Counted from the stretch's first letter, positions 1 through 10,552 are shown. The stretch: 64,000 nt of DNA from Ypsolopha sequella (GCA_934047225.1 OW203993.1:27294069-27358068), one strand, 5' to 3'. The notes: a model not told the origin generated them from the sequence alone. Program-made: numbers and translations.

Positions 1-225
1 TGCTACACCGAATCAACACTAATATGTTGACATATTGACACAACATGAATCCTCAAGGGGATGTCAGAGGTGTTCCCAAGTTAAACTGTGAAATAAAAGT
101 CACAGTCCACACATTTTCACCGACAGTTATTACATCCCAAATGCAATGGGTTATGAGCGCAAACACCATACTTTGGGCATAAATGAACCAACAGCATAAC
201 ATGCCTCCGAAGCATGCAGTTTGAA

Positions 226-294
226 TGGGCAGGTATTGAACCCACAACCTCTTGGTTAGCAGACGAGTGCTTTACCACTCTGCCAGAGGCGGTC
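226..294 (-). repeat. tRNA-Ser-like head of a SINE
   Basis: On the minus strand there is an A-box-like TGGCAGAGTGG (plus 275-285) and a B-box-like GGTTCAATACC (plus 232-242) at tRNA-like spacing, with GCT in the anticodon-loop position. That is the internal RNA polymerase III promoter of a serine-tRNA-derived SINE. No acceptor stem pairs and the sequence runs on into non-tRNA DNA (to about position 60), so this is a SINE head and not a tRNA gene. Confidence 0.6.
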
Positions 295-350
295 AAATGT
301 ATATGGTGCAATTGCAAATATGTTTTCTGTCATTCTGAGTATAGATGTTT

Positions 351-524
351 TTAGAGACTCTCAGACTGGTCATCCATCTTCTCTTCCCCCATCAACATCA
401 TGTCTTCATGTGTTCTGTCGGTTTGACAGGGGAGGCCCTTTATCAAACTGATTAACCACCACGGCGCACTTATCACAATGGTCATCATAGCTTGAATTTC
501 ACATGGAATACCCAGCAACCAATC
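351..524 (-). CDS. Possible last exon of a host gene (57 codons)
   Basis: The minus strand shows AAAGCAG as a splice acceptor at 525-531. It is followed by an open frame of 57 codons ending in TAA at 351-353. The peptide has a hydrophobic stretch (MMTIVISAPWWLISLI) and then an acidic, hydrophilic C-terminus ending DDQSESL, which looks like a genuine protein tail with a membrane segment. A second acceptor (TTACAG, 547-552) lies just upstream and would give a 15-codon end in another frame (VDLLIKAGLVAGYSM). The rest of the gene would lie to the right, but no further exon was found before the hAT element. I do not recognise the protein, and chance openness is possible at this length. Confidence 0.3.
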   Translation of the reverse strand, partial: DWLLGIPCEIQAMMTIVISAPWWLISLIKGLPCQTDRTHEDMMLMGEEKMDDQSESL

Positions 525-779
525 CTGCTTTAATCAAAAGATCCACCTGTAACAAAAATTATACATAATTATTTATGAGTCCTGAAACTGTTTCAAAATA
601 AGAGGAAATGGAAAACAATGCATGTGTCCACGTTACCTATTTATTGTATCAAATAAACAAACAAATACAAAAAGATACAGAATAGTTAGGTGGCACGCGA
701 CAAGCGTGGTATATAATATAATGGAAAAGGAAAAGTGTTCGTGATAATGGAGAATATAGAGATGGAGCCCAGTGATGGA

Positions 780-1334
780 TAGGGATGCAACAATACGAGT
801 AAATACAAGTAACTACTCGATACTTTTCTTTCGATACCAGTACTTTTGGCATCGATACTTTAGAACTGAGTACCAAGTAGTATCGTGAAGTAAGTACTTG
901 TATCGGTACTCGGTCGGTCACACACTGAGGAGTGTCAAAAAACTCGTGTGCACAAGATCATTTACTCTATGGTAAGGTCTAGTTTAAATGTTTGTGTCGC
1001 GAACGTATCTTTTCTACTGCTCAGTTAATCTGTCAGTGATTTTCGTCATTCATTCGTTAATTCAGTCAGTCGTTCATCGTTTGGCGTGCGTCACTCGTTT
1101 GTTTGTTGTTTGTTAAAACTGTGACTGAATTTGTAATAGCAATAGGTACCTAATCAAATCATTGTAGGTACTTACTGCAGTTCTTATTTGCCTGTAATAC
1201 TTCCTACGAAAAGACTGTCCGATACAAGTAGGTATCGATACTTTTCATTCAATACCGAGTAGGTATCGATACCTCACGAAGGATGTGGTATCGAGTAAAA
1301 GTATCGATACCTACATGGTATCGTTTCATCCCTA
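780..1334. mobile_element. Non-autonomous hAT (Ac-like) element, 555 bp
   Basis: The element starts TAGGGATGCAACAATAC and ends GTATCGTTTCATCCCTA, an imperfect terminal inverted repeat. It is flanked by an exact 8-bp duplication GTGATGGA (772-779 and 1335-1342). An 8-bp duplication is the hAT signature, and the ends match the Ac/Ds type terminus (YAGGGATGAAA) as I remember it. The interior has no coding capacity and is packed with GTATCGATAC-like palindromic motifs, typical of subterminal transposase-binding repeats. Confidence 0.88.
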
Positions 1335-1342
1335 GTGATGGA

Positions 1343-2037
1343 GCCTAATGGAGGAGGGCGCAACAACTGTCACTTTTTTTTTTTTTTTCAAAATTGCGGA
1401 CCTCGCACCTCATCATGTCAAAAACAGCTGGATCCATAGAGTATACTGAATAACGGGCTCAGAATATAACGGGCTCTCGGACGGATCTTTTGTTATTGCT
1501 TTATAGGTACCTACCCTAGAGCACTAAAAGCATATTCAGTTACCCAAGCTGTAGCACAGCTTATAATTAAGAAGTCTTAAGTTCAGGGCACTATCGCTAC
1601 AAAATAGGAAAACTCGTTAGATTTATTACCTAGGTACAGTAGAGATCACATCAAGTTAGACACTTGCAGGATGTACTAAGTTAGCCCCTATAGTGAAATT
1701 TATAAGATAGGTACAAAGTCCAATGTAAAGGTTAACGTGGTCTCCACTGTATATAGTAATCTACCAAAATCATTTCTGCTACATATGGCTTTTGTCACAA
1801 TGGACATTTTTGAAATCTACAAAAATATAATACGGCTCAAAAAGACAATGTACCCAGAGCCGCAAAACGAGACTCTGCATAAAAAAATGCTTCACAGGCA
1901 TTGTGTGTGTATGTATATCATTATACATCCATGATGTATATACTTTTAAATAAACGCATACATGGTTGTCTGCGGTGAAAATATCCTCTGCCAAAAAGCT
2001 TCGAGTATTATCTATATATAATATAGTACTCTGTGGG
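1343..2037. other. No recognisable gene
   Basis: AT-rich DNA with a T homopolymer at about 1372-1389 and only short open frames without similarity I recognise. Nothing here supports a gene, RNA or element call. Confidence 0.5.
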
Positions 2038-2750
2038 TTAGGGTTGAATTTAGTAGTATAATTATACTATTTGTACCATATTTTCATGACATGTAGTATC
2101 GTAATGGAACTATACTTCGTAAAAATAGCATAAAATTATGAAATTATTCAGATCGACCGACGTGTTTTATTGGTTGAGACGTTTTGTTTTTTAACATTTA
2201 CCCTACAATATAGGGAATTTGCATCGAATTTATGCCGTCTGACGACATGTCACGTCGAGTCAATGCCAAGGACGAAGTTCCGATCGACGAATTGGCTGAG
2301 ATAGAGATCCAGTTGCCTCAATTTTATTAAATTATGAATATTTTTAGTACAATTTTTTAAATTTCACAAACATATAGGCTATTTTATTTCAATTCAAAAC
2401 AAAAATCGTCGAAAAACGAAACTTAGTACAATTTTAGGCAAGTAGGTGTTAGATTTCGTACTATACCTATAGTATTTATACTATAATTTCATGCATCTAT
2501 ATATATATATCCTAACCATATTTAGGGATAGTACAACAAAATACTATAATTTCACAACAGAGTCTATAATTGTCTTTTATTCGGGAATTCCCGTGAACAT
2601 TTTCTTTCGATACTCCACTTGTTCATACATTATTTTTGCAAATTGCGCATTATTTAATAATGAATAGAGTTTTTAATACTGTGACTTATTTATGATACTG
2701 TTTGTACGAGTGTGCATTGAAGTAGTGTGTGAGTGAAGTCTTTTGCTTTA

Positions 2751-2848
2751 CCCTGCGGTCCGAAATAGAATTACATCGCTAAAATCGATTACGAAAGTAT
2801 GAAGTGAATGGCTTATGATCCGTTGTAATTCTATTTCGGACCGCAGGG
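2751..2848. mobile_element. 98-bp MITE with perfect 25-bp TIRs, nested in the hAT leader
   Basis: The arms 2751-2775 and 2824-2848 are perfect inverted repeats beginning CCCTGCGGTCCG. They are flanked by the trinucleotide TTA on both sides (2748-2750 and 2849-2851). A TTA duplication fits PIF/Harbinger-type insertion, though the terminus itself does not match a consensus I can name. It sits about 100 bases upstream of the hAT transposase start, so it inserted after the hAT did. Confidence 0.75.
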
Positions 2849-2953
2849 TTAGTTAATCAAAGGTGTGAGTGCATTAATTCATTATCATTCGAAATTAAAA
2901 GAATACCAAACTAGTTTTTGTGTAAAATAAACCGTCTATAGTGCTCAATTATT

Positions 2954-5107
2954 ATGGAAAGTGGCAGTGATGGTCATGAAAATGACGAAAGACCGGGAGT
3001 ATCCACGCCAAAGAAGAAACGTGTGAGTAAAGGCGATATGGTAGATAAACAGAAACATCGTCAACAAAAGTATAGGCCGGATTGGGTAAAGGACCCCAAG
3101 TTCATTAATTGGCTCACCCACGACCCTAAAAATAATCTTAAAGCGAGGTGCAAAGTTTGTGACGTTTCAATAGTTGCAGAAAAACACATACTGACAAAAC
3201 ATAGTGAAGGTCAGAAATACATAAAAATGTGTCTGTTATACGAAGCACCCACAATGTGTCGAGTTTTTTTAAAGCAAACACTTCTTCGGAACAGGAACCT
3301 AGCACAACAAAATTAGCTAGAATTGCAGAAATAAAGTTAGCTGCTTTTTTTGCTGAACACAACATAGCATTTAATGGCTCAGACCACCTAGGCAAGGTTT
3401 TAAAAGAATGCATACCGGACTCTAAAGTAAGAAAAGAGATGAATTTCACTCGAAAAAAAAAATGCAAAAATAATTTATAAAGCCATTGGACCCCGCTATA
3501 AAGATAATTTAGCTAAGAAATTCCAAAGATCGAAGTTTAGCGTGATGACGGATGAATGGACGGATATTTCTACTACTAAAGCCTCATGTGTAGTTGTTCG
3601 TTATTTTGACGATGATGAAGGCAAAATCAGTAGCAAATTTTGGAACCTCCATAATTTATTCGATGGTCAAAACCCGAATGATGTGAATGAAGGAGCAACT
3701 GCCAACAATATTTACAAAAAATTAATGGAGTCATTTACTAGACAAAACATACCACTAAAAAATATTGTTGGATTTGGATCCGACGGATGCAATGTTATGA
3801 TGGGTTCGGAAAACTTGGTGGCCAGTAGATTCAAAGAAGAGTGCTCTGGAATAATAATAATGAAATGTACTTGCCATTCCATTCATCTTTGTGCCAGCGC
3901 AGCGTGCCAAAAATTCCAATAGATGCGAGGAGCTAGCAAGAAGTATATTTCGTTTTTTAAAGATGAGCTCTAAACGATGTGCGCAACTGGTTCACTTTCA
4001 AACATTTTTAGAATTAAAGCCACAGAAAATGTTACATCCATTCCAAACAAGGTGGCTTTCGCTTGTTCAAGTTGACAAAAGAATTTTGGATCATTAGGAA
4101 GCTCTTAAGCTCTATATTACCGACATGGCACTGTCAGAGCGTTTGATATCTGGTCAAATAATTATTGATTTCCTAAGAGACCCATACATAAAGCTTTTTT
4201 ATGAATTCATGTCCTGGGCACTGCCTAAATTCACAAACTTGAATTTACAATTCTAGTCTCAAGAAGTTTTTGTGACTGAATTAGCCTAGAAAATTAAAGA
4301 GCTTTACAGAGACTTCCTGCTTTGCTTCATGCAAAGAAATTACGTCAATCGTACCCAAATATGTGACATAAATCCTGCAGAAACTGCATGGCAATGACCA
4401 GATGAACATAATATGTACCTTGGAATAGCAGTTGCTTCACAAATTGACACACCAGAGATTAAAGCAGATATGGCACGACCTAAAGAATTTCTAAGCTGAT
4501 GCAAAGATTTTTTGGTGGAATCTGCTCAACAGATCAGAAAGAGATATGATTTTAATAGCAAGCCACTGCTTTTAATTTCAGCGCTGAGTCCCGTTAAAGC
4601 ACTGAGTCAACATGAACGAGACATTACTCCATCGATTTTACCAATTGCTTCTGCCTTTCCCGGAGTTGCTGATCTAACAAACATTGATGACATACAACTG
4701 CTTGATGACCAGTGGCGTTTCCAGCTTCAGCGATACTACCGGAAGAAATCAATTCTGAACAATAAACCGATGTATTTTGGAATAAATTATACCAGTGGCA
4801 TAATTTGACAAACCAAAGGCCGTTTAAAGAATTATCAAAATTTGCCCTAGATTGCTTAGTTTTTCCACATGCTAATGCCGACTGCGAAAGAATATTCAGC
4901 AAAGTCAACCTAACGAAGACTAAAATAAGAAACAAACTGGCAACACAATCTATAGACGCCATTTTGTTGTCTTGTGACGCTATCAAAGTCGGTAGCAAAA
5001 GTGGGAATTGATTGTACCGATTTTATTCCTAGTGAGGATATGCTAAAGAGATTAAATTCTCAGCACCTTGAATCTAATATGCAAGAGCTAGTATACATAG
5101 AAGAGTA
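2954..5107 (+). pseudogene. hAT transposase with BED-like zinc finger, broken
   Basis: The conceptual product would cut and paste the surrounding element. The N-terminus (from ATG 2954) has a basic region followed by a CKVC...HILTKH zinc finger of the BED/TTF kind. The middle segment, from 3542, carries typical hAT blocks: TDEWTDISTTK, then NIVGFGSDGCNVMMG and CTCHSIHLCAS. The C-terminus, from 4805, has the hAT dimerisation region (FPHANADCERIFSKVNLTKT) and reads on in a shifted frame to TAA at 5107. Frame changes near 3230, 3480, 3900 and 4800-5010 and stops near 4097 and 4500 break it into at least six pieces. A transposase with these breaks cannot be functional. Confidence 0.85.
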
Positions 5108-5304
5108 AATTTTTTTTAATGTTGAGTTTAGATATTTTAACTACCTATTGTTACTTACATTAATAATAAAAAGTACTATAATTTTGTACAAAATACTATC
5201 CTTTTTGTATTTTTGTGCTATCTTTTTCAACGCACCTAAATCCAACCCTCTGAAGTAGCTGTAGACTAAGTAGGTAGGTATTGTAGTATATTTTTAATTC
5301 CTAT

Positions 5305-5554
5305 CAGTGTTGCCAGACACACTGTAATTACAGTAGATCTACTGTAATTTAACACGAGCTACTGTACACTGTAGCACTTAATAAAATTACAGTGTATGGA
5401 GACACTGTAATTTTCTAAAACAAAAAGTCACATAAGTTAGTTGAAAATGGCGAATAATATGAAAATGAAATGAATTCTACTGTAATTTGGTCCCAAACAC
5501 TGTAATTTTGAGCCCTCAACACTGTAATATGAGTTTCCTCATCTGGCAACACTG
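5305..5554. mobile_element. Non-autonomous hAT element, 250 bp
   Basis: It begins CAGTGTTGCCAGA and ends TCTGGCAACACTG, a perfect 13-bp inverted repeat starting with CAG. It is flanked by ATTCCTAT (5297-5304) and ATTCCCAT (5555-5562), an 8-bp duplication with one mismatch. The interior repeats the motif ACTGTAATT in both orientations at least eight times. It encodes nothing. Confidence 0.85.
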
Positions 5555-5562
5555 ATTCCCAT

Positions 5563-6250
5563 AGACAATAATTTTCCGACCCACAACACAAGTCACAAGT
5601 AGTCACAACACAACCCTGATTTAGTTTAGGTTACAATATTGATCTGCAACTGCAACTGCAATCTTCATTTTGTTGTTTTCTGGGTTAGAATGTCGTTAAA
5701 GTGGATACAATTTTCTGCGAAGGTTGAAGGATTTCTAGGTTGTCATAAAAATAACCACGAAGGTTATGTATGTATGGCGGTGGCTCCATTACGTTCTGTG
5801 ACTCCTCATACCTAACCTGCGCTGAAGAATTTCTGAATGTCAAGTGTCGATTAGGGGATCCAGGACGATGTGTTCAAGTCTGTTGAACCACTTGGGTCTT
5901 TTCTCTTTCTCTTTCTGGAAACCAGTGCTCCATCCAGCCATTTGCAATTGAATATATTTTCATCAATTTATTTTGCTTGCCCTGCATTCTTATGCACATA
6001 TGACGCTTTTAAAACCCCCGTTGCTCACCCAGCAGGTACTTATTTCGAAGTCGGAGCGTATTATTGTCAAAAATGAGTGTGTTGTTCCTCTTGTGTAATC
6101 ATGTCTGAATATTGGGCCTTTGTTTCTTTGAACAGACAAGTTTCCTTGATTCTGGACACTAAACTGCACAGTATGTTCAGATATTGTAATAATAGTTTGT
6201 CTAAGTACATGTCATTAGCATGGTTTCCATTAGATTGGTTACACTGGATA
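5563..6250. other. No confident gene; short open frame at 5690
   Basis: An ATG at 5690 opens 41 codons (MSLKWIQFSAK...) with a possible splice donor (GAAG|GTTATG) inside. It could be a first exon, but no partner exon or known similarity supports that. The rest, to 6250, contains only short unremarkable open frames. Confidence 0.3.
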
Positions 6251-6255
6251 TTAAA

Positions 6256-6395
6256 GCCGATTCTGAAGGCTTTAGTTTTAGTGCTGTCATAACTAAATTT
6301 TCTTCATTGTGAAATAGTTCATAAGTTAAGAACAAAAGCTAAATTACTTAAGTTTTGACAGCACTAAAACTAAAATGAAAGCCTTCAGAATCGGC
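6256..6395. repeat. Short foldback element flanked by TTAA
   Basis: The left arm 6256-6289 and right arm 6356-6395 are inverted copies (GCCGATTCTGAAGGCTTTAG...), with a 4-base insertion in the right arm and a loop of about 66 bases. TTAA lies just outside both arms (6251-6254 and 6397-6400). This is a small foldback/MITE. TTAA would fit piggyBac-type insertion, but the arm ends do not look like piggyBac. Confidence 0.55.
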
Positions 6396-6400
6396 ATTAA

Positions 6401-7050
6401 TGGGAACAGTTTAAAGGGTTGGGGCGTTGCGGTATTGTGCCCCCTTACCAATATTCCGAGTTTTTGTCCCGGTCATTCCAGTCGGCTTCTCAAAAGTCCT
6501 GGTAAACAATCTACGTTCAAAATGCAACATTTGTCTGTATGTTCGATTAAATCAAGGCAGTTTTAAAAATGAATTGAGTGTTCAATTGTCTTGTGCCAAT
6601 CGACTACACTGGTCATAAGTTGAGAGTTACTCAGTAGACAAAACAGTGCAGTTCGCTTTCAGATAGCAATTACTGAATGCATAATTCGATTCAATAAAAA
6701 TAAAAAATGAAAAATGAAATGAAAATTCAAATTTAATCTTAAGGTAAAAAAATGGAAATTTTATAATATATAATACAAATAGGAAACCAGAGACAAAAAA
6801 AAAACAGCAATTTGATTGCCACATTACTTAAATTATTGTTTATGCATAAGTAAATTTGTGGCAATTTAATTGGTAACTGTCTCAGTCAATACCTAATATT
6901 GAGCCAACCCTCTAGTTGATTGTCCTGTTGGCAAAAAAAATAAACTAGGTGGTGTTTAAGACATTAATAGATTGGTGTTATCAGATTGCTATCATATTAC
7001 ATCAAATTTTCTGACTGAGATACCTATAGGGCAAATTGACCAATCTTTGG
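6401..7050. other. No recognisable gene
   Basis: Mostly AT-rich sequence with A-runs around 6690-6810 and a loose inverted pair of 'tttgattgccacatta' and 'gtggcaatttaattg' segments. I see no coding or RNA feature. Confidence 0.4.
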
Positions 7051-7184
7051 CTATAAACATGACATGGTGCTGCTAGTCCGTCAATCAGTGCTCTTAGACA
7101 ACTTAAGAAGGTCACATGGCCTTGTGTGAAAAAGAGTGAGCTCCTAGTGTACCAGGTGAGGCTAAGGCTACCTTCATATGTGCC

Positions 7185-7328
7185 ACTGGTGATACTGGGT
7201 GGGCGTCCTCTAAATAGAGTTGTCAATTTTAGACTGGTGATACTGGGTGGGCGTCCTCTAAATAGAGTTGTCAATTTTAGACTGGTGATACTGGGTGGGC
7301 GTCCTCTAAATAGAGTTGTCAATTTTAG
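7185..7328 (+). repeat. Three perfect 48-bp tandem copies inside the LINE relic
   Basis: Units 7185-7232, 7233-7280 and 7281-7328 are identical. The length is 16 codons, so the reading frame of the reverse transcriptase relic is kept through all three (LVILGGRPLNRVVNFR repeated). Perfect identity in otherwise decayed sequence shows a recent tandem expansion. Confidence 0.95.
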
Positions 7329-7420
7329 ATATCTAGGTCAATATGTCACCGATGATCTATTTGATATTATGGATATGGAGAGGGAGCGCAGGGCATTGGC
7401 GGTCCGGTGTAATATGCTTG

Positions 7421-7562
7421 ATTTGATGATGATTTAGAGATGGGACGCCTGCTGGGCACAGGCGGATGGTTGGCTCTCCAGTTGGAGCTATTCCATCCAA
7501 TTCCCATTGCTTGGAGCTTTGGTATCCTATTGTCCCAGTTGCATTCCTTCCTCAAATCTTCC
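7421..7562 (-). mobile_element. 142-bp insertion with 12-bp target duplication
   Basis: The 12-mer GTAATATGCTTG occurs at 7409-7420 and 7563-7574. Removing what lies between restores continuity of the LINE protein (…RCNML / RNMLARRF…). On the minus strand the insert ends AAATCATCATCAAAT, a simple A/ATC-rich tail. A 12-bp duplication with such a tail fits a 5'-truncated non-LTR retrotransposon or SINE inserted in reverse orientation. Confidence 0.65.
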
Positions 7563-7878
7563 GTAATATGCTTGCCCGCAGGTTTGCACATTGCTCCAGC
7601 GAAGTTAAGCTTAAGCTGTTTAAAGCTTTTTCACAGTTATTTTATATGTGCAACCTGTGGGTCAACTACACCCAGAAAACCTACAACGCCTTGCATGTCC
7701 AATATAATAACGGATTCAGGATACTGTTGGGGCTGCCGCGATATTGTAGTGCATCAGGTATGTTTGCAGAGGCAGCGGTTGATGATTTTTACTGCATAGT
7801 AAGGAAAAGGGTAATCTCCTATCCATTCTCAGGTACAAGCTGGATAGCCCCATATTCGAGCACTGGATGGTTATCCAC

Positions 7879-8160
7879 CTTGCTTCAAATAAAAATGTTA
7901 ATAAATTAAATTAAATTGTTTGTTACTAACCTTAGCATATAAGAAAAATTTTTACAAAATTATTCCTAATGGATTTTAATAATCTGAAATAAAATGTATT
8001 CTATTCTATAAAGTATCCTTGCTTCAAATAAAAATTTTAATGAATTAAATTATATTGTTTGTTACCAACCTTAGCATATAAGAAAAATTTTTACAAAATT
8101 ATTCCTAATGGATTTTAATAATCTGAAATAAAATGTATTCTATTCTATTCTATAAAGTAT
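7879..8160 (+). repeat. Duplicated LINE 3' UTR with (TTCTA)n tail
   Basis: A 139-base segment beginning CTTGCTTCAAATAAAAAT (7879) recurs at 8018 with few changes. Each copy ends in a run of TATTCTATTCTA. The segment follows the reverse transcriptase relic directly, so it is best read as the element's 3' UTR and tail, duplicated in tandem. Confidence 0.75.
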
Positions 8161-8164
8161 CTTT

Positions 8165-8923
8165 GTTGACAAATCTGATATTGCATTCTGGTTGCAAAAG
8201 GGTAATACCAAAAATTTAATTTGGTAATTTCAGTTTAATGGTCTTGGTATTAGTGTCTGTATGGTCAGTCGGAGTGTCGATAAGGGGACGCGGGGTATGT
8301 ATAAGGGGGGTATGGTTTGGTAAACAATTGCAATTTGAGTGATGAGGTGGGACAGTAGTTTGTCTATGTGGGCTAGAGTCATGGCTAACACCTAATTCAA
8401 AGAGTCTGGGGGGATACCTCAAGTTATAAAATTCAATTGATTATTATCATTCAGTTGTATATCCATCTCTATCTCTAGCGTGTGTCAAAGATGGATGTAT
8501 GCTCGAATAATAAATGATCAACCAAATCTTTTTGGGAGTACCGGGCAGCCTCGGATATATGGATTTTTTTGAGGCGGGGCAAAAGCTTAGACCCCTTTTT
8601 TTATGGCCTCCTGGCACGATAAAGCATGAAGCATGACTTCGTTTATCAATTGTTTTATTGCGCACATTTACTTATTTTGGTTCAAAGAGCGTGCGACAAA
8701 TTAAGTCGTGCGTTGTCGTTCTGCGATGCAAGTTGAAGTTCATATTGTACTAAGACGTATATTTGTTTACCCTACGATGGTAACATAATTTAAATGAACA
8801 CGCATAGTAACAGGGGTGCCACGGCACCCCATGATAATAAAATGAATAAAAAACTTTTGTTTAATGAAAATTAAAACTTTTTATTCTTCAAACAAACTAA
8901 AAGAACACTTTGCTTGAGATCAA
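8165..8923. other. No recognisable gene
   Basis: Only short open frames. A small perfect hairpin GGGGTGCC/GGCACCCC lies at 8815-8832. No feature call is supported. Confidence 0.4.
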
Positions 8924-9241
8924 TCAGTAACTAAAAGAAATTAGATTAAAAAAAAATTTTTTGGCAACTTGGTCAAAATTGAGACAAATTTCCACACGGT
9001 GTTCAGGGCACGCAGGTCTTTTGCATTTTGAACAAAAAATCTTCACTTTTTTGTCATTCTTTCGAGGACACAATGCACATCGAGCATACTTTTGCAATTT
9101 GGCAGTAGGTTCACTCGCTGGAACTTCTTCTGGGACATTTAGAATGGCCCTTATATTTCCCGATAGTTGTCGAGGTAAATTTGACTCCAGCCGTCGGTCG
9201 CACGTACTGGTATTTGACCAAAAAACCTGGCCAAAACCTAA
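8924..9241 (-). pseudogene. piggyBac-type transposase C-terminal cysteine-rich domain, fragment
   Basis: The minus strand, read from about 9238 to a TGA at 8924-8926, is open. It gives a domain with the spacing C-x2-C (CALC), C-x2-C (CSKC), then CPEH and a last C (EIC). A preceding stretch RRLESNLPRQLSGN resembles the segment just before the zinc-binding domain of piggyBac/PGBD transposases. In that family this C-terminal domain binds the element ends. There is no ATG. Just upstream on this strand sits TTTAATTAG, which could serve as a splice acceptor, so a terminal exon of a domesticated PGBD-like gene is the alternative. No catalytic domain is nearby. Confidence 0.5.
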
Positions 9242-9244
9242 TTA

Positions 9245-9487
9245 AAGTAATATATTATTTTTTCAGAATTAAAGAAAATATTTCATTGCATAAGAATAAA
9301 AAAATACTCTGATTGACTGGTTACTGATCTACCCTGAACCCTGAACCTAGGAACATGAAATTTGGACTGTAGGTTTCTTATATGACGTAGACATCCGGAT
9401 TTCAGAAAACTCCCATAGGATCGGGAGAAACGGGATCCATGCGAGCAATGCTGTGCTGCTACTCTGTTTTATTATTTTCTATGTGGG
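9245..9487. other. Possible Helitron/Lep1-like internal fragment
   Basis: The stretch 'gaacctaggaacatgaaatttgga...' to 'actcccatagg...' has the look of the degenerate 3' half of lepidopteran Helitron-like repeats, but no hairpin plus CTAGT end is present. Weak call from memory only. Confidence 0.2.
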
Positions 9488-10550
9488 CACACTGAGAGAA
9501 AAAAGATACGTAATTCTGTAACTCACTTACTTATGTGAGGACCAATTCAGGATACTGTTACTTAAGTAGCCGACAACATGCCGCGTAAGTAACCGGCAGT
9601 TGTGCCAGAGCCCGTAGTGTACGTAGCCCTCTTCGTTACATATACCAGTGTAGCCTACACTGTTAGAAAAAAATCTGTGAAATTACATAAAAGTGCGGGC
9701 AACTTTCGTAGCCCTCACTTTTACGTAAAATTACATGTGTATGTAATTTTCCATACTATCTGTAAATTCACATCACCGCTTTTTTACATAAAATGTGAAT
9801 AAATGTTATGTAAATTCTATTATGTAAATTTACATAACTCATTTTCCTAAATATTTATTTTATGAAAAATATGTAATTGTAGGTAAGTTTACATAAAATG
9901 ATGTAATCTAAAATGACATAAAATGATGTTTTTTTTTTACATCAAAATTATGTAAAGATTTTTCACATAAAATTATGTAACGTGATTTTACATCAAAAAC
10001 ATGTAAGGTGAATTTACATAAAAATATGTAAGTTGAATTTACATGAATTTTATGTAACAAAAAATATTTATAAAATTACATAATATGATGTCGGTAAATC
10101 TACAAAAAACTAGATATTTCACACAAATTTATGTAATTATTATACGCAGATTTATGTAGTTCTACATAATATGTAGGTAAAGCTACACGTATCTGTGTAA
10201 TTTATATGCATAAATATATGTAGATTTACGTAATAAGTAGGTAAATCTATAGAAAACTGTGTAGTTTTATTACATATCTGTATGTAGTTTTACATAATAT
10301 GTAGGTAGATCTACACAAAAATATGTATTATTAATTACCCAGATGTTACGTAGTTTTACACACACATACGTGAATCTACAGAAAGTGCAGTATTTTTACA
10401 TGCATTTATGTAGTACTTATCACACATTATGTATGTAAACATCTACATAATAGTGTATGTAATATTCAATACTCTTAGGGGAAATTTTACAGAACACAAT
10501 ATGTAAAAATACACAATTTATATGTGAATTTACATACATTAATGGTAATT
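9488..10550. repeat. TTACAT/ATGTAA palindrome-rich repeat
   Basis: Roughly a kilobase built from quasi-periodic (about 30 bp) units in which TTTACATAA and TTATGTAAA alternate, so single strands could form many short hairpins. Two terminus-like motifs lie at the left: ACACTGAGAGAAAAAA (from 9488) and ACACTGTTAGAAAAAA (9657-9672). The second recurs inverted at 28341-28356 at the edge of a similar array. It has no coding capacity. The superfamily is unknown to me. Confidence 0.7.
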
Positions 10551-10552
10551 AT

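Larger units (their letters stand above)
2038..5252 (+). mobile_element. Degenerate autonomous hAT transposon
   Basis: The left end TTAGGGTTGAATTTAG (2038-2053) and the right end CTAAATCCAACCCTCTG (5236-5252) form an imperfect inverted repeat; the right end reads CAGAGGGTTGGATTTAG inverted, starting with the CAG expected of hAT. Between them lies a broken hAT transposase. Subterminal regions on both sides are rich in 'tactata' motifs. I see no clean 8-bp target duplication, so the left boundary is approximate and the insertion is probably old. Confidence 0.7.
7052..7870 (+). pseudogene. CR1/Jockey-type LINE reverse transcriptase, C-terminal relic
   Basis: Reading starts at the remains of the catalytic YADD box, here YKHDMVLL (7052). 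It continues through SALRQL, KKSELLVYQ, NFRYLGQYVTDDLFD and MERERRALAVRCNML, then NMLARRFAHCSSEVKLKLF, NLWVNYTQKTYNAL and FRILLGLPRYCSASGMF. This order is the post-catalytic part of CR1-like non-LTR reverse transcriptases as I remember them. The copy is 5'-truncated, has frame changes, contains a triplicated 48-bp segment at 7185-7328 and is split by an insertion at 7421-7562. The 3' end runs into an AT-rich UTR repeated at 7879-8160. It is inactive. Confidence 0.75.

Noticed and set aside
226..294. Functional tRNA-Ser gene
   Set aside because: A and B boxes are present but no acceptor stem or complete cloverleaf; it reads on as a SINE.
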